A stretch of 18,907 nucleotides of DNA from an uncultured bacterium (GTDB lineage: Bacteria > Cyanobacteriota > Vampirovibrionia > Gastranaerophilales > Gastranaerophilaceae). The translations under genes and the position numbers were made by a program. Shown piece by piece: positions 1 to 7,826 of the stretch (positions are counted from its first letter, which is position 1; every line of letters begins with the position of its first letter). The notes beneath the pieces are model-generated. The model saw nothing but the letters and a program-made list of their open reading frames with translations. It was not told the origin of the DNA and did no database searches. Location of the stretch: positions 1 to 18,907 of the forward strand of contig CASGAK010000131.1 of the NCBI GenBank assembly GCA_949299435.1, in the 5' to 3' direction.

Positions 1-114
1 CTGAAGCTTGCCGATTGTATGCGCATCACGCAAAATCAAGCCTATTGCCGCAACACCGGCGGCTTTTGCAAGATATTTTCCGTAATTGTTTTTTACTGCA
101 CTTACTATATTCAT
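1..114 (-). CDS. N-terminal part of an unrecognised protein, cut by the window edge
   Basis: An open frame of 38 codons runs from an ATG at 114-112 to base 1 with no stop, so only the N-terminus is visible. It begins MNIVSAVKNNYGKYLAKAAG and continues with a small hydrophobic stretch (VAAIGLIL). That could be a short membrane-contacting helix but is not a normal cleavable signal peptide. The start lies 10 bases after the stop of the gene at 127, and a weak AAGG ribosome site overlaps the junction, so the two are probably co-transcribed. No family can be assigned from 38 residues. Confidence 0.6.
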   Translation of the reverse strand, partial: MNIVSAVKNNYGKYLAKAAGVAAIGLILRDAHTIGKLQ

Positions 115-124
115 ATTTCATACC

Positions 125-994
125 TTATTTACTTTGTTGGGGGGTCTTTTCAGGTACTTCAAATTCTTTTTCAACGACATTTCCTGACATTTTCAGTAGG
201 ATATTTGTTGCTTGGGTTGCATCTTGTCCATAACCAGCTGTGGAGTTTTGCATGTTTTTGAGCACTTTAACGGTGTAATCGTCGCCTGTGCAAGTTCTTG
301 AATCAAGCATACTTAGTGCTAATACTCTTATTTGTTGAGAGGGATCCTGCAACATTTTGTTAATTAATGCTGTAAGGGCAGGATCGTCTTTTCGGCTGTC
401 GTCCTCCTGAAGTCTTGCTATAACTTCTTTTGCACCCATCATACGTACTTCTTTATCTTGACTGTTTAGATAGTTTTCTAAGTTTTTAATATATTCATCT
501 GTTAATTCAACAATTTTTCTTTTTTCGGTTTTCTTTTTGTCTTCATTTTTTTCAGCTGTTTCAGTGATATTTTGTTTGTTAAAAGTTTCTGTTTTATTTG
601 AAGATTGGTCTGATGTAATATTGTTTTTATCATTTGGATTAGGGTTGTTAATGTTGTTATTAACAACAGCATTACCACCTTGTCCGCCTTGAGCAACTAT
701 TCCACCTTGGGGGGGGACGAATTGCTGTGTATAGTAATTAGATGGATATGCTATTCCAGGCAGGCTCTGTGATTGAGGAATATTTCCTGTCGGGTTTATA
801 TTAGGTATTCCTACAGAGGGGTTATATATTTGAATATTTACACCTGCATAACTTGGCGGAGGTGCACTTTGTGTCTGCTGTGGAGTTGTTGCATAATTTT
901 GAGCTAATCCGCTATTTATTTGTGATTGTTGTGGATAAATTTGCGGAGTTATCTGCTGTAATTGCTGATTACTTTGGTTTTGTACTGATGTCAT
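125..994 (-). CDS. Low-complexity Q/N/P-rich protein with C-terminal HEAT-like helices
   Basis: The protein has 289 residues. The first ~125 are rich in Q, N, P, S and G (for example TPQQTQSAPPPSYAG and GGQGGNAVVNNN) and are probably disordered. A charged linker follows (KNEDKKKTEKRK), then a helical part from about residue 165 to 270. That part contains phrases typical of HEAT or armadillo-like repeats: 'DKEVRMMGAKEVIARLQ' and 'DPSQQIRVLALSMLDS'. No signal peptide or membrane segment is visible. The frame contains a C8 tract (709-716 on the plus strand) and a C6 tract (139-144). It is the first gene of a minus-strand pair with the truncated gene at 114. The likely role is protein binding or scaffolding, inferred only from domain style; I recognise no named family. 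Confidence 0.75.
   Translation of the reverse strand: MTSVQNQSNQQLQQITPQIYPQQSQINSGLAQNYATTPQQTQSAPPPSYAGVNIQIYNPSVGIPNINPTGNIPQSQSLPGIAYPSNYYTQQFVPPQGGIVAQGGQGGNAVVNNNINNPNPNDKNNITSDQSSNKTETFNKQNITETAEKNEDKKKTEKRKIVELTDEYIKNLENYLNSQDKEVRMMGAKEVIARLQEDDSRKDDPALTALINKMLQDPSQQIRVLALSMLDSRTCTGDDYTVKVLKNMQNSTAGYGQDATQATNILLKMSGNVVEKEFEVPEKTPQQSK
709..716. repeat. G8/C8 homopolymer inside a coding region
   Basis: Eight consecutive G on the plus strand (C8 in the coding strand) encode the VPPQ segment of the low-complexity protein. Tracts of this length are rare in such AT-rich DNA and can slip during replication. In the sequence given the frame is intact. A second tract of six lies at 139-144 near the 3' end of the same gene. 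Confidence 0.6.
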
Positions 995-1109
995 AACACT
1001 ACCTTATTTAACTACTTATTTATAAAAAGTATTTTTCTTATGCTTTTTTGCTTATTTTTTTTAAAGTTTAAGAAATGTTAAATATATTTTTATCCTATTA
1101 GTTTTTTAA

Positions 1110-1122
1110 TATAATTAAATTA
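1110..1122 (+). promoter_or_regulatory. -10 hexamer placed for a leaderless transcript
   Basis: A consensus TATAAT occupies 1110-1115. With the usual 6-base gap, transcription would begin at 1122, exactly the A of the ATG. There is no purine-rich ribosome site in the preceding 20 bases, which are nearly pure A/T. The -35 region is weak (TTTTTA at 1087-1092). Confidence 0.5.
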
Positions 1123-1703
1123 TGGGAATTTATGAAGATAATTACTTGTCAAAGCGTCCGCAAGAACTATGTAAAATGTGTGGAAGATGTTGTCGTGTTG
1201 TAACAACGACAAAGTCTTATGAGGAATTATTGGCTTTACAGGAGCAAAATGATAAAGGTGCTTGTGAATTTTTAAGAATATTTGTCCCTTACCCTTCGAT
1301 AGAAGCTGCTAGAGCTGTAGATCGTGAGCTTGTTGATAATGTAATTAATCTTTTAAAAGAAGATGGAAATTATCATGAAAATAAGATGACTTTTTATTAT
1401 TGTAAATATCTATTGGATAATAACTTATGTTCCATATATGAAGAAAGACCTCTTTTATGCAGGCATTGTCCTGCAACTCCTTGGTCAATTGTACCTCCTG
1501 GCTGTGGGTTTGAAGGGTGGCTTTTTATGGAGCGTGAAAAGGCTAAGGAAAAAGTAAGAAAAGCAAAGGAAGATTTGCTTGAATTAAAATTACTCAAAAA
1601 CAAAAGTTCTGATGCTGAAGTACTTGCAAAAATTGCATCAGTTGAGCATAAAATTATGCATACTATTGAACTTTATAAAAAATATGGTTCTTATAACTGG
1701 TAA
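1122..1703 (+). CDS. YkgJ-family cysteine-cluster protein
   Basis: The protein has 193 residues. It carries the cysteine pattern of the YkgJ / UPF0153 family, thought to bind zinc or an iron-sulphur cluster: C17-x2-C20-x2-C23-C24 near the N-terminus, C94 and C103 in the middle, and the signature ERPLLC113RHC116P. The last ~60 residues form a charged, probably coiled-coil helix (AKEKVRKAKEDLLELKLLKNK). The biochemical role of the family is unknown. No signal peptide is seen. The start at 1122 is supported by the conserved first cysteine motif shortly after it, but it has no ribosome site. The gene converges on the GH57 gene with only two bases between the stop codons and no hairpin, so the transcripts probably overlap. 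Confidence 0.8.
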   Translation: MGIYEDNYLSKRPQELCKMCGRCCRVVTTTKSYEELLALQEQNDKGACEFLRIFVPYPSIEAARAVDRELVDNVINLLKEDGNYHENKMTFYYCKYLLDNNLCSIYEERPLLCRHCPATPWSIVPPGCGFEGWLFMEREKAKEKVRKAKEDLLELKLLKNKSSDAEVLAKIASVEHKIMHTIELYKKYGSYNW

Positions 1704-1705
1704 AA

Positions 1706-4207
1706 TTAGTTTGGCATTTTGACAAGTTTTGCTTTATAAAATTCCGTATTAATATTCAATTTTGCTCCAATATCCAGCAGCATATCTATAAATTTCTTGT
1801 CATTTGATCTATGTGAATTGTGACTTGATTCAATAATATCGCCTATTTTGTGATAGATTTTTGTAAAATAAATGTTCTGAGCTTCAGAAATATCTATTTC
1901 CAGTTCAAGTTTTTCAGCATAGTCAAATAATTCAAGCACAACATCAGCCTGTTGAATTTCAAAGCTGTATGCTAACCTGTTTATGTTTTGGAGAATTTTT
2001 TTACTGAAAATATTATTAGAAGGCTGCTTGTCAAGTTTAATTCCCATTTTTCTTGTTTCGTAGTTGATATCAGAGGCTTCCTGAATAATTGCAGGCTCTA
2101 CAAAACCGTTTGAATCTTTAATCAATTCATTAAATTTACGGCTGAGAGTATATTCTGCTGCAATTTTAAATTCATCAGGTATAGCAAGACCGAGATTTTG
2201 CATTTGATAAATTGAGCTTTTGCCTTCATTATACATTTCAAGGTATGTCTGTGCAAATTTTTGCATTTTACCTTTAAGTAATATTTGCAGAATTTTTCTT
2301 CTTTCTTCAATGAATATATCTTTAAGAGTAAAGTAATCTTTGCCAAAATATTCATCTAACGCTCTTATAATTTCAGTGAGCGGATTAAGTACAAAGGTTT
2401 TCATTAATTCACTTTTAATTTGGTTGTATTCATTTTCTTCAGAGTACTCTTTAATCGCACAGTGGAAATCTCCTCCTGAATACTGCATAAGTGCAAATAC
2501 AAGATTTAATTTTTGCAATGTTATCATTGATTGTAATTCGATATGTCCGATTACAAGATTTGAATTTCCTTTTTGAATTTTCTGGTAATCATGACGTTTA
2601 ATAGTATAGCAATATACTATTTCTTCATCTTCAAAGTCTTGATATAATGAAGAAATTGCCCATAAGCTCGCAATTTGTTTTGAAGTTACAATTGAGGGTT
2701 TGACAAAATTGTTAAATATATCTTTGCCTGTTCCGTATTCTGTAATGTTGCTTTTTGCCTCGGATAATATTTCTTTGAAATGAGTTTCAAAGTCTTTTTT
2801 TGTAAATCTTGCAGCTAACTGCATTGCACGGGCTGCATATTTCATTATTTGCACTGTTTCTATGCCAGAAATTTCTGAGAAAAACCACCCGCAACTAGTA
2901 TACATAAGCATTGCTTGGCGTTGTATTTCCAGTAATTCCATTGCTTTAACTTTTTGATCGTCTGATAAATTGTCTAAAAAGTTTTCTTTTTGGAATTTCA
3001 AAACATTCATAATGTTTCGGTCTAATATAACTTCAATGTAGTTATTTCTTACCTCCCAGCAATTTTTGTTGAAATATTTTGGTCCTTCTTCTTCAAAAAC
3101 TTTTGCCAACTCATCACGAAGGTAATTAAGAGCATTACGAAGCGGTTTTCTCCATTTTTGATTCCAGCCGGGGTGTCCGCCTGTAGAGCAGCCACAATCT
3201 TCTTTCCATCTACCGACGCCATGGAAACAACTCCAACTTGATGCTTGTTTTATATCTACTTCATAATCGCTTCTGTATTTTTCTAAATATTCTCCGTAAT
3301 TTGTGATGGTAAAGCCTTCTTCTTTAGCTTTAATTTGAAGAACGTACGCAAGTGCCATGTCACCGAATTTAGTGTGGTGTCCGTAACTTTCACCATCTGT
3401 TGCAATGTTTATAAGCTGCGGATAATCCCGGCAATCGGATATTCCCTCTTTAAGTCTTTTGGCAAATTTATTACCGTCTTTTAGCAGCTCATCAAAAGCT
3501 ACAGAACGTGAAATCGCACCGTCATAGAAAAATAAATCTATGAATTTACCGGGTGCTGATTTTATGTAATATCTGTAAGATCTAGCAGGATCAATATTTC
3601 CCCAGCTTACGTCAGACCATTCTTTGCTTTTTTCTTTTCTGATTTTTAATGCTTGATATGGAGAAAGTACGGTAAATTTAATTCCGTTTTCTTCCAAAAC
3701 TCTCAAAGTGTCGTCATCAACTGCCGTTTCAGCAAGCCACATTCCCTCGGGTTTTCTGCCGAAACGGTATTCAAAATCTCTTATTCCCCATTTTACTTGG
3801 GTTATTTTGTCATTTTCATTTGCAAGGGGCATAATTATATGGTTATATACCTGTGCCATTGCATTGCCATGACCTGAGTGCTCATTTACACTTTCGATGT
3901 CTGCTTTTATAATTCTTTCATAAGTCAATGGTGCAAATTGTTCCATCCAAGAAAGTAAGGTAGGACCAAAGTTAAAACTTATATGTTCGTAGTTATTAAC
4001 AACGTCAAGAATTCTGTTTCTGCTGTCTACTATTTTTGATACTGAATTAGGGTTATAGCATTCTTTATTGATTCTTTCATTCCAGTCATGAAAGGGTAGG
4101 GCACTGTCTTGCAATTCTATTGCTTCCAGCCAGGGATTCTCTCTTGGCGGCTGGTAGAAGTGTCCGTGTATCGTTAAAAATTTTTCAGCAGGTTTCTTGT
4201 CAGTCAT
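1706..4207 (-). CDS. Glycoside hydrolase family 57 protein, DUF3536 type
   Basis: The protein has 833 residues and no signal peptide, so it is probably cytoplasmic. The N-terminal half is a GH57 catalytic barrel. HGHFYQPPRE (14-23) is motif 1. GMWLAE (155-160) fits the nucleophile motif, with E160. NIATDGESYGHH (267-278) fits the acid/base motif, with D271. GH57 enzymes act on alpha-glucans by a retaining mechanism (amylase, branching or glucanotransferase activity). The DUF3536 architecture, with a long C-terminal helical region, is common in cyanobacteria. The exact substrate cannot be read from sequence; storage glycogen is a reasonable guess. A cysteine-rich patch around residues 327-343 (SCFHG...EDCGCSTGG) is notable. 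A good ribosome site (CAAGGAG) precedes the ATG. It lies 28 bases downstream of the small secreted OB-fold-like gene, probably as one operon. Confidence 0.88.
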   Translation of the reverse strand: MTDKKPAEKFLTIHGHFYQPPRENPWLEAIELQDSALPFHDWNERINKECYNPNSVSKIVDSRNRILDVVNNYEHISFNFGPTLLSWMEQFAPLTYERIIKADIESVNEHSGHGNAMAQVYNHIIMPLANENDKITQVKWGIRDFEYRFGRKPEGMWLAETAVDDDTLRVLEENGIKFTVLSPYQALKIRKEKSKEWSDVSWGNIDPARSYRYYIKSAPGKFIDLFFYDGAISRSVAFDELLKDGNKFAKRLKEGISDCRDYPQLINIATDGESYGHHTKFGDMALAYVLQIKAKEEGFTITNYGEYLEKYRSDYEVDIKQASSWSCFHGVGRWKEDCGCSTGGHPGWNQKWRKPLRNALNYLRDELAKVFEEEGPKYFNKNCWEVRNNYIEVILDRNIMNVLKFQKENFLDNLSDDQKVKAMELLEIQRQAMLMYTSCGWFFSEISGIETVQIMKYAARAMQLAARFTKKDFETHFKEILSEAKSNITEYGTGKDIFNNFVKPSIVTSKQIASLWAISSLYQDFEDEEIVYCYTIKRHDYQKIQKGNSNLVIGHIELQSMITLQKLNLVFALMQYSGGDFHCAIKEYSEENEYNQIKSELMKTFVLNPLTEIIRALDEYFGKDYFTLKDIFIEERRKILQILLKGKMQKFAQTYLEMYNEGKSSIYQMQNLGLAIPDEFKIAAEYTLSRKFNELIKDSNGFVEPAIIQEASDINYETRKMGIKLDKQPSNNIFSKKILQNINRLAYSFEIQQADVVLELFDYAEKLELEIDISEAQNIYFTKIYHKIGDIIESSHNSHRSNDKKFIDMLLDIGAKLNINTEFYKAKLVKMPN

Positions 4208-4235
4208 TTCTTAACTCCTTGAATCAATTTAAACA

Positions 4236-4760
4236 CTATTTTTCTTGTTTATCTTTGTTTGCAGGTTTTGCTGTGAGTACATTGAATTGTTCCACGTCAA
4301 GCCAAACATCTCCGAGTGCAGTTGAAAATACTTTCCCTGCAAACTCAATTTCATCACCTGCATTCAAGTCTATGTGTTTTTCAGCTTCAGCACGTTTTAA
4401 AAATATTTTAAGCTCAGATAGCGGAACATTGTGGTCTGTGACGTCAGGTCTTTGGATTAAAAATGTTATAAAATCCTCAGAACTTTTCATTGCAGGTTTG
4501 TAGTCCAGACCTAATGTAGAAAATTTATCAAATTTTCCCTTTACTTTTACGTATTTATTAAGGTAAAAAGAAGGATTGTTCACCATATCAAGAGGGTTTA
4601 CCTGAAGATAATTTTTGGTTGCAGTTGGTGTTGATACGGCAATTAGAGGGTTCTCCAGGTTTATACCTGCACCGTTGCCTATAAAGTTGCCGTTCGCAGC
4701 TGAAACACTTATACCTGCTGATAGCAGTAGTATTGGTAATATATATTTGACCTTATCCAT
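4236..4760 (-). CDS. Small secreted protein, possible OB-fold
   Basis: I place the start at the ATG at 4760, because AAGGGG lies at the right distance upstream. A TTG-started frame from 4793 would add 11 residues and bury the signal peptide. The 174-residue product begins MDKVKYILPILLLSAGISVSA, a clear export signal with likely cleavage after the SVSA segment. The mature part contains 'FYLNKYVKVKGKFDKFSTLG' and 'AGDEIEFAGKVFSTALGDVWLDVEQF'. This alternating beta pattern resembles OB-fold proteins of the tRNA_anti/BOF type, though the match is by eye only. The tail is lysine-rich. It is the first gene of an operon with the GH57 gene. A TAGAAT hexamer at 4800-4795 (minus) could be its -10. Function unknown. 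Confidence 0.7.
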   Translation of the reverse strand: MDKVKYILPILLLSAGISVSAANGNFIGNGAGINLENPLIAVSTPTATKNYLQVNPLDMVNNPSFYLNKYVKVKGKFDKFSTLGLDYKPAMKSSEDFITFLIQRPDVTDHNVPLSELKIFLKRAEAEKHIDLNAGDEIEFAGKVFSTALGDVWLDVEQFNVLTAKPANKDKQEK

Positions 4761-4833
4761 CTTTTTTCCCCTTATTTGTCTCTCTACATTCAATATTCTA
4801 CCACATAATTTATTTTTTTGTATAGTGTATTGA

Positions 4834-5053
4834 TATGGTAATATAATATGTTTAATTATAACCTATCCATGCGGCTAGTTCTTTGGTTTTGCTTTATTAC
4901 AACACAAATATTTTCAGTGTAATCGTTTTTTTGAATGATTGCAAATCGAATTGTTTAATACATTATGTATATACTAAAGCTATGGATTAGATATCCAATC
5001 TAATAATTGAATATTTTAAGTTTTACCCCACTTTGTTATAGGAATAAATAAAA
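4834..5053. other. Divergent intergenic region with an inverted repeat
   Basis: These 220 bases separate the minus-strand OB-fold-like gene from the plus-strand secreted gene. They are AT-rich. The only clear structure is a perfect 7-bp inverted repeat, ATTAGAT (4986-4992) and ATCTAAT (4998-5004), separated by five bases. It lies about 50 bases before the start at 5054 and could be an operator. A possible -10 (TATACT) lies near 4970. No open frame or convincing RNA gene is visible. Confidence 0.4.
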
Positions 5054-5995
5054 ATGAAGAATTTATTCAAAGTTATATTGCTCTGTGCAATACTCTCAAG
5101 TACATTTACCCCTTGTTTTTCTGCAGACGTATCTGTAAATGCGGCAAATGAGATAGCTCATTTGCCACTTGCAGGTCAGCCAGAAAATGTTTTTAAAGAA
5201 AATAATCAAACAGAGTCGTTGGAATTAAGTAATAATCAGCCATTAGCACAGAGCAAGGCTGATGAATTAGAAAAAATAAAAGAAAGTGATGTATTAAATT
5301 TGATTGATGAGACTAAAACGGCTGCTTGTCCTGTAAATCCTGTTTTGATAAATCAAACCGGAACGGTTGAGGCATTTAAATCTGCTTATAAATGTCTTGC
5401 AGGAAAAGAGTTAACTGCCATGATGCTTGAGAAAGGACGGACTTTTGAAGTAAAGTCTATGCAGCCGATGTCTTATGAGTCAACTGGTGGTACTGAGGTT
5501 AAATTTGAATCTTTATATCCTGAGCGTGTATTTCTTGATAAGGAGCCGCAAAAACTAGTATTTATAGGTGAAGTTGTTAAAAATAAGCCTCCAAGAAAAG
5601 GTGGCGGTACTGGCACACTAAAAGTTATGATAAAAAATGTTAAACTCGAAAATATTACATATCCTGCTGAGGCTTATATAACAAAAATGAACAAAAAAGG
5701 TGTGTTTTTCGGTGCTGTTGCAGGACCTTCAAATTATAGAGATAATCTTGCTGATACTGCAAATAACGGAACTATTCATACAATATATAAAGACCCTTGC
5801 AAAACTACAGCTGATGAGTGTGTGCATACTGCTGCAAAACCTTTTTATTTTTTGACAGGAGCTTTGCTGCAAACTGCTGATTTGTTTATATCACCGATTA
5901 TTGCTTTCTTTATACCGGGTAATGAGGTATATATTCCTGAGGGGACTGAGTTTGAAATTAAATTGGAAAATGATATTCCTATTCTTGAAATCTAG
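5054..5995 (+). CDS. Secreted protein of unknown function
   Basis: The protein has 313 residues. It begins with a cleavable signal peptide (MKNLFKVILLCAILSSTFTPCFSA, probable cleavage after FSA), so it is exported. After a variable segment (25-110), the C-terminal ~190 residues look beta-rich. They end in 'EVYIPEGTEFEIKLENDIPILEI', the kind of strand seen at the end of envelope-associated beta-domains. A hydrophobic stretch near 265-290 (PFYFLTGALLQTADLFISPIIAFFIPG) could contact the membrane. Four cysteines in the mature part (one pair in the DPCKTTADECVH segment) could form disulphides. A modest ribosome site (AGGAA) lies about 10 bases before the ATG. I cannot name a family. Confidence 0.7.
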   Translation: MKNLFKVILLCAILSSTFTPCFSADVSVNAANEIAHLPLAGQPENVFKENNQTESLELSNNQPLAQSKADELEKIKESDVLNLIDETKTAACPVNPVLINQTGTVEAFKSAYKCLAGKELTAMMLEKGRTFEVKSMQPMSYESTGGTEVKFESLYPERVFLDKEPQKLVFIGEVVKNKPPRKGGGTGTLKVMIKNVKLENITYPAEAYITKMNKKGVFFGAVAGPSNYRDNLADTANNGTIHTIYKDPCKTTADECVHTAAKPFYFLTGALLQTADLFISPIIAFFIPGNEVYIPEGTEFEIKLENDIPILEI

Positions 5996-6024
5996 TTTAA
6001 AAATTAATTTTTCCTTATGTTAAA

Positions 6025-6052
6025 TTGAGTTTTTTTCTTTTTGTGCTAATAT
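6025..6052 (+). promoter_or_regulatory. pckA promoter
   Basis: TTGAGT (6025-6030) and TAATAT (6047-6052) are separated by 16 bases, and a TG dinucleotide one base before the -10 makes it an extended -10 promoter. Transcription should begin near 6059, giving a leader of about 50 bases. Confidence 0.5.
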
Positions 6053-6069
6053 TTGATTAAAGTTTAATG

Positions 6070-6090
6070 GAGTACTATGCATAAGTACTC
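6070..6090. repeat. Inverted repeat in the pckA leader
   Basis: GAGTACT (6070-6076) and AGTACTC (6084-6090) are perfect inverted arms around a 7-base centre that itself contains ATGCAT. The element sits about 11 bases after the predicted transcription start and ends just before the ribosome site. It could be an operator or a 5' stabilising hairpin in the mRNA. Confidence 0.5.
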
Positions 6091-6108
6091 AATAGAAGGA
6101 GAATTATT

Positions 6109-7770
6109 ATGGCTACAAAAGAATTTTTTACAAATTCAGAAGAATTAAAACAGCTTATGTCAGCTGCAAGAGCTACGATTACTGCTCCTTTCTTCGGTAA
6201 CAATGTAGAAGAAGTTAAGTCAGTATCTGAAGCTTACAAATTAGCAAAAAACAGCCCCGGAACAATCGAATTAACCGGCATGCCAGTTTACAAACCTGAA
6301 AAATTAGGTCTTCCACAAGGTGCAAACCAATTATTGTTCAATGATGGTACAGTAGTTGGACGTTGTGCTGCTGCAAGAAAAATCGTTGGTGAACCTAATT
6401 GCGATTTGAAATATTTATTACCAATCATACGTGAAGCAATTTATGGAACTCGTGACAGACTTATGTACAAAACAGAAGCTGTTGTAGGTTTGGAAGAAGA
6501 CTTCATGGTAAAAGCTCACTTGATGATTCCTGAAGGATTCGAAAATATCATGTATTCTTGGATGCTAAACTTCCAATACATTAACGAAGCTTATGCTGAA
6601 ATGTACTCAAAATCTAGAGAATTACCTGATGGTGATATCTATGTATTCTCAGATCCTGATTGGACTCACCCAGATTTCCCATACGGTTTGACATTCTTCG
6701 ACCCAGAACATAACTGTGCTGCTATTTTAGGTATGAGATACTTTGGTGAACACAAAAAAGGTACATTAACTCTTGCTTGGGGTTGTGCAGCTCGTAACGG
6801 TTATGCATCTTGCCACGGTGGTATGAAACGTTACAATTTAGATGGTGGAAAATCATTCCAAGTTGCTGTATTTGGTCTTTCTGGATCAGGTAAATCAACA
6901 ATTACTCACGCAAAACACAATAACAAATACAATATTACAGTATTACATGATGATGCATTCATCATTAACGTACATGACAAATATACAATCGCTTTGGAAC
7001 CAGCTTACTTCGATAAGACAGCTGATTATCCGATCGGTTGTGAAGATAACAAATATATCTTAACTCAACAAAATGCCGGTGCTATCCAATTAGCAGATGG
7101 TAAAGTTGTATCAGTTACTGAAGATATCAGAAACGGTAACGGACGTGCTGTTAAATCTAAACTTTGGTCACCAAACAGAGTTGACAGAATCGATCAACCA
7201 ATCAATGCTATTTTCTGGTTGATGAAAGATCCTACAATTCCGCCTGTACTTAAATTATCAGGTGCTTCATTAGGATCAGCAATGGGTGCTACATTGGCTA
7301 CAAAACGTTCTTCAGCTGAAAGATTGGCTGCTGGCGTAGATCCAAATGCATTGGTAGTTGAGCCATATGCAAACCCATTCAGAGTATATCCTCTATCTGT
7401 TGACTATACAAGATTTAAACAATTAATCGCTGATGGCGTTGATTGCTACATCTTGAATACAGGTGAATTCATGGGTACAAAAGTTAAACCAGCTCATACA
7501 TTGGGAATTATTGAAGCTATCGTTGAAGGTAGTGCTAAATTCCATAAATGGGAAGGTTTCTCAGATATTGAAATTATGGATGTTGAAGGATTTGATGCTT
7601 CATTCTCTAATAAAGAATATGCTCAACAATTTGTTGCTCGTATGAACGACAGAATCAACTTCGTAAAATCAAGAGAAACAGAAAAAGCTGGTATTGATAA
7701 ATTACCTGCTGATGCTTTGGAAGCTCTTGAAGCTGTTGTTAAAGAAGCATCTGCTGTCGCAGCTGTTTAG
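6109..7770 (+). CDS. pckA: Phosphoenolpyruvate carboxykinase (ATP type), divergent
   Basis: The protein has 553 residues and is cytoplasmic. PEPCK interconverts oxaloacetate and PEP with ATP/ADP and CO2, linking gluconeogenesis or anaplerosis to the C4 acids. The ATP-PEPCK P-loop is clear: FGLSGSGKST (255-264) with K262. The following VLHDDAF (H280-D281-D282) takes the place of the family's metal-binding GDD/DDEH segment. HGGMKRY upstream and the arginine-containing 'SPNRVDRIDQPINA' downstream also fit the fold. Both the sequence and the length depart from the E. coli enzyme (about 540 residues), so this is a divergent branch. A strong ribosome site (GAAGGAG) sits 7 bases before the ATG. Codon choice differs visibly from the neighbours, with many AAC, TTC and GGT codons, as expected for a highly expressed gene. 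The gene has its own promoter and terminator. Confidence 0.87.
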   Translation: MATKEFFTNSEELKQLMSAARATITAPFFGNNVEEVKSVSEAYKLAKNSPGTIELTGMPVYKPEKLGLPQGANQLLFNDGTVVGRCAAARKIVGEPNCDLKYLLPIIREAIYGTRDRLMYKTEAVVGLEEDFMVKAHLMIPEGFENIMYSWMLNFQYINEAYAEMYSKSRELPDGDIYVFSDPDWTHPDFPYGLTFFDPEHNCAAILGMRYFGEHKKGTLTLAWGCAARNGYASCHGGMKRYNLDGGKSFQVAVFGLSGSGKSTITHAKHNNKYNITVLHDDAFIINVHDKYTIALEPAYFDKTADYPIGCEDNKYILTQQNAGAIQLADGKVVSVTEDIRNGNGRAVKSKLWSPNRVDRIDQPINAIFWLMKDPTIPPVLKLSGASLGSAMGATLATKRSSAERLAAGVDPNALVVEPYANPFRVYPLSVDYTRFKQLIADGVDCYILNTGEFMGTKVKPAHTLGIIEAIVEGSAKFHKWEGFSDIEIMDVEGFDASFSNKEYAQQFVARMNDRINFVKSRETEKAGIDKLPADALEALEAVVKEASAVAAV

Positions 7771-7796
7771 TTGATTACAACTAAGTATATCAAGGA

Positions 7797-7825
7797 AAAG
7801 ACCTGAATTTAATTCAGGTCTTTTT
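7797..7825. terminator. Shared bidirectional terminator
   Basis: AAAAGACCTGAAT and ATTCAGGTCTTTT pair perfectly around a TTA loop, with T5 on the plus side and A4 giving U4 on the minus side. It lies between the pckA stop and the stop of the convergent gene at 7827, and can end both transcripts. Confidence 0.9.
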
Positions 7826-7826
7826 G

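Noticed and set aside
1704..1705. Missing terminator as a sign of assembly error between 1703 and 1706
   Set aside because: Both flanking proteins end normally; tightly convergent genes without a hairpin are common.
4120..4503. 127-codon open frame on the plus strand
   Set aside because: It spans the antisense of the GH57 start and the secreted gene, has no ribosome site, and reads as a shadow of those genes.
4761..4793. TTG start for the secreted OB-fold-like protein
   Set aside because: It would place 11 charged residues before the signal peptide, and AAGGGG clearly serves the ATG at 4760.
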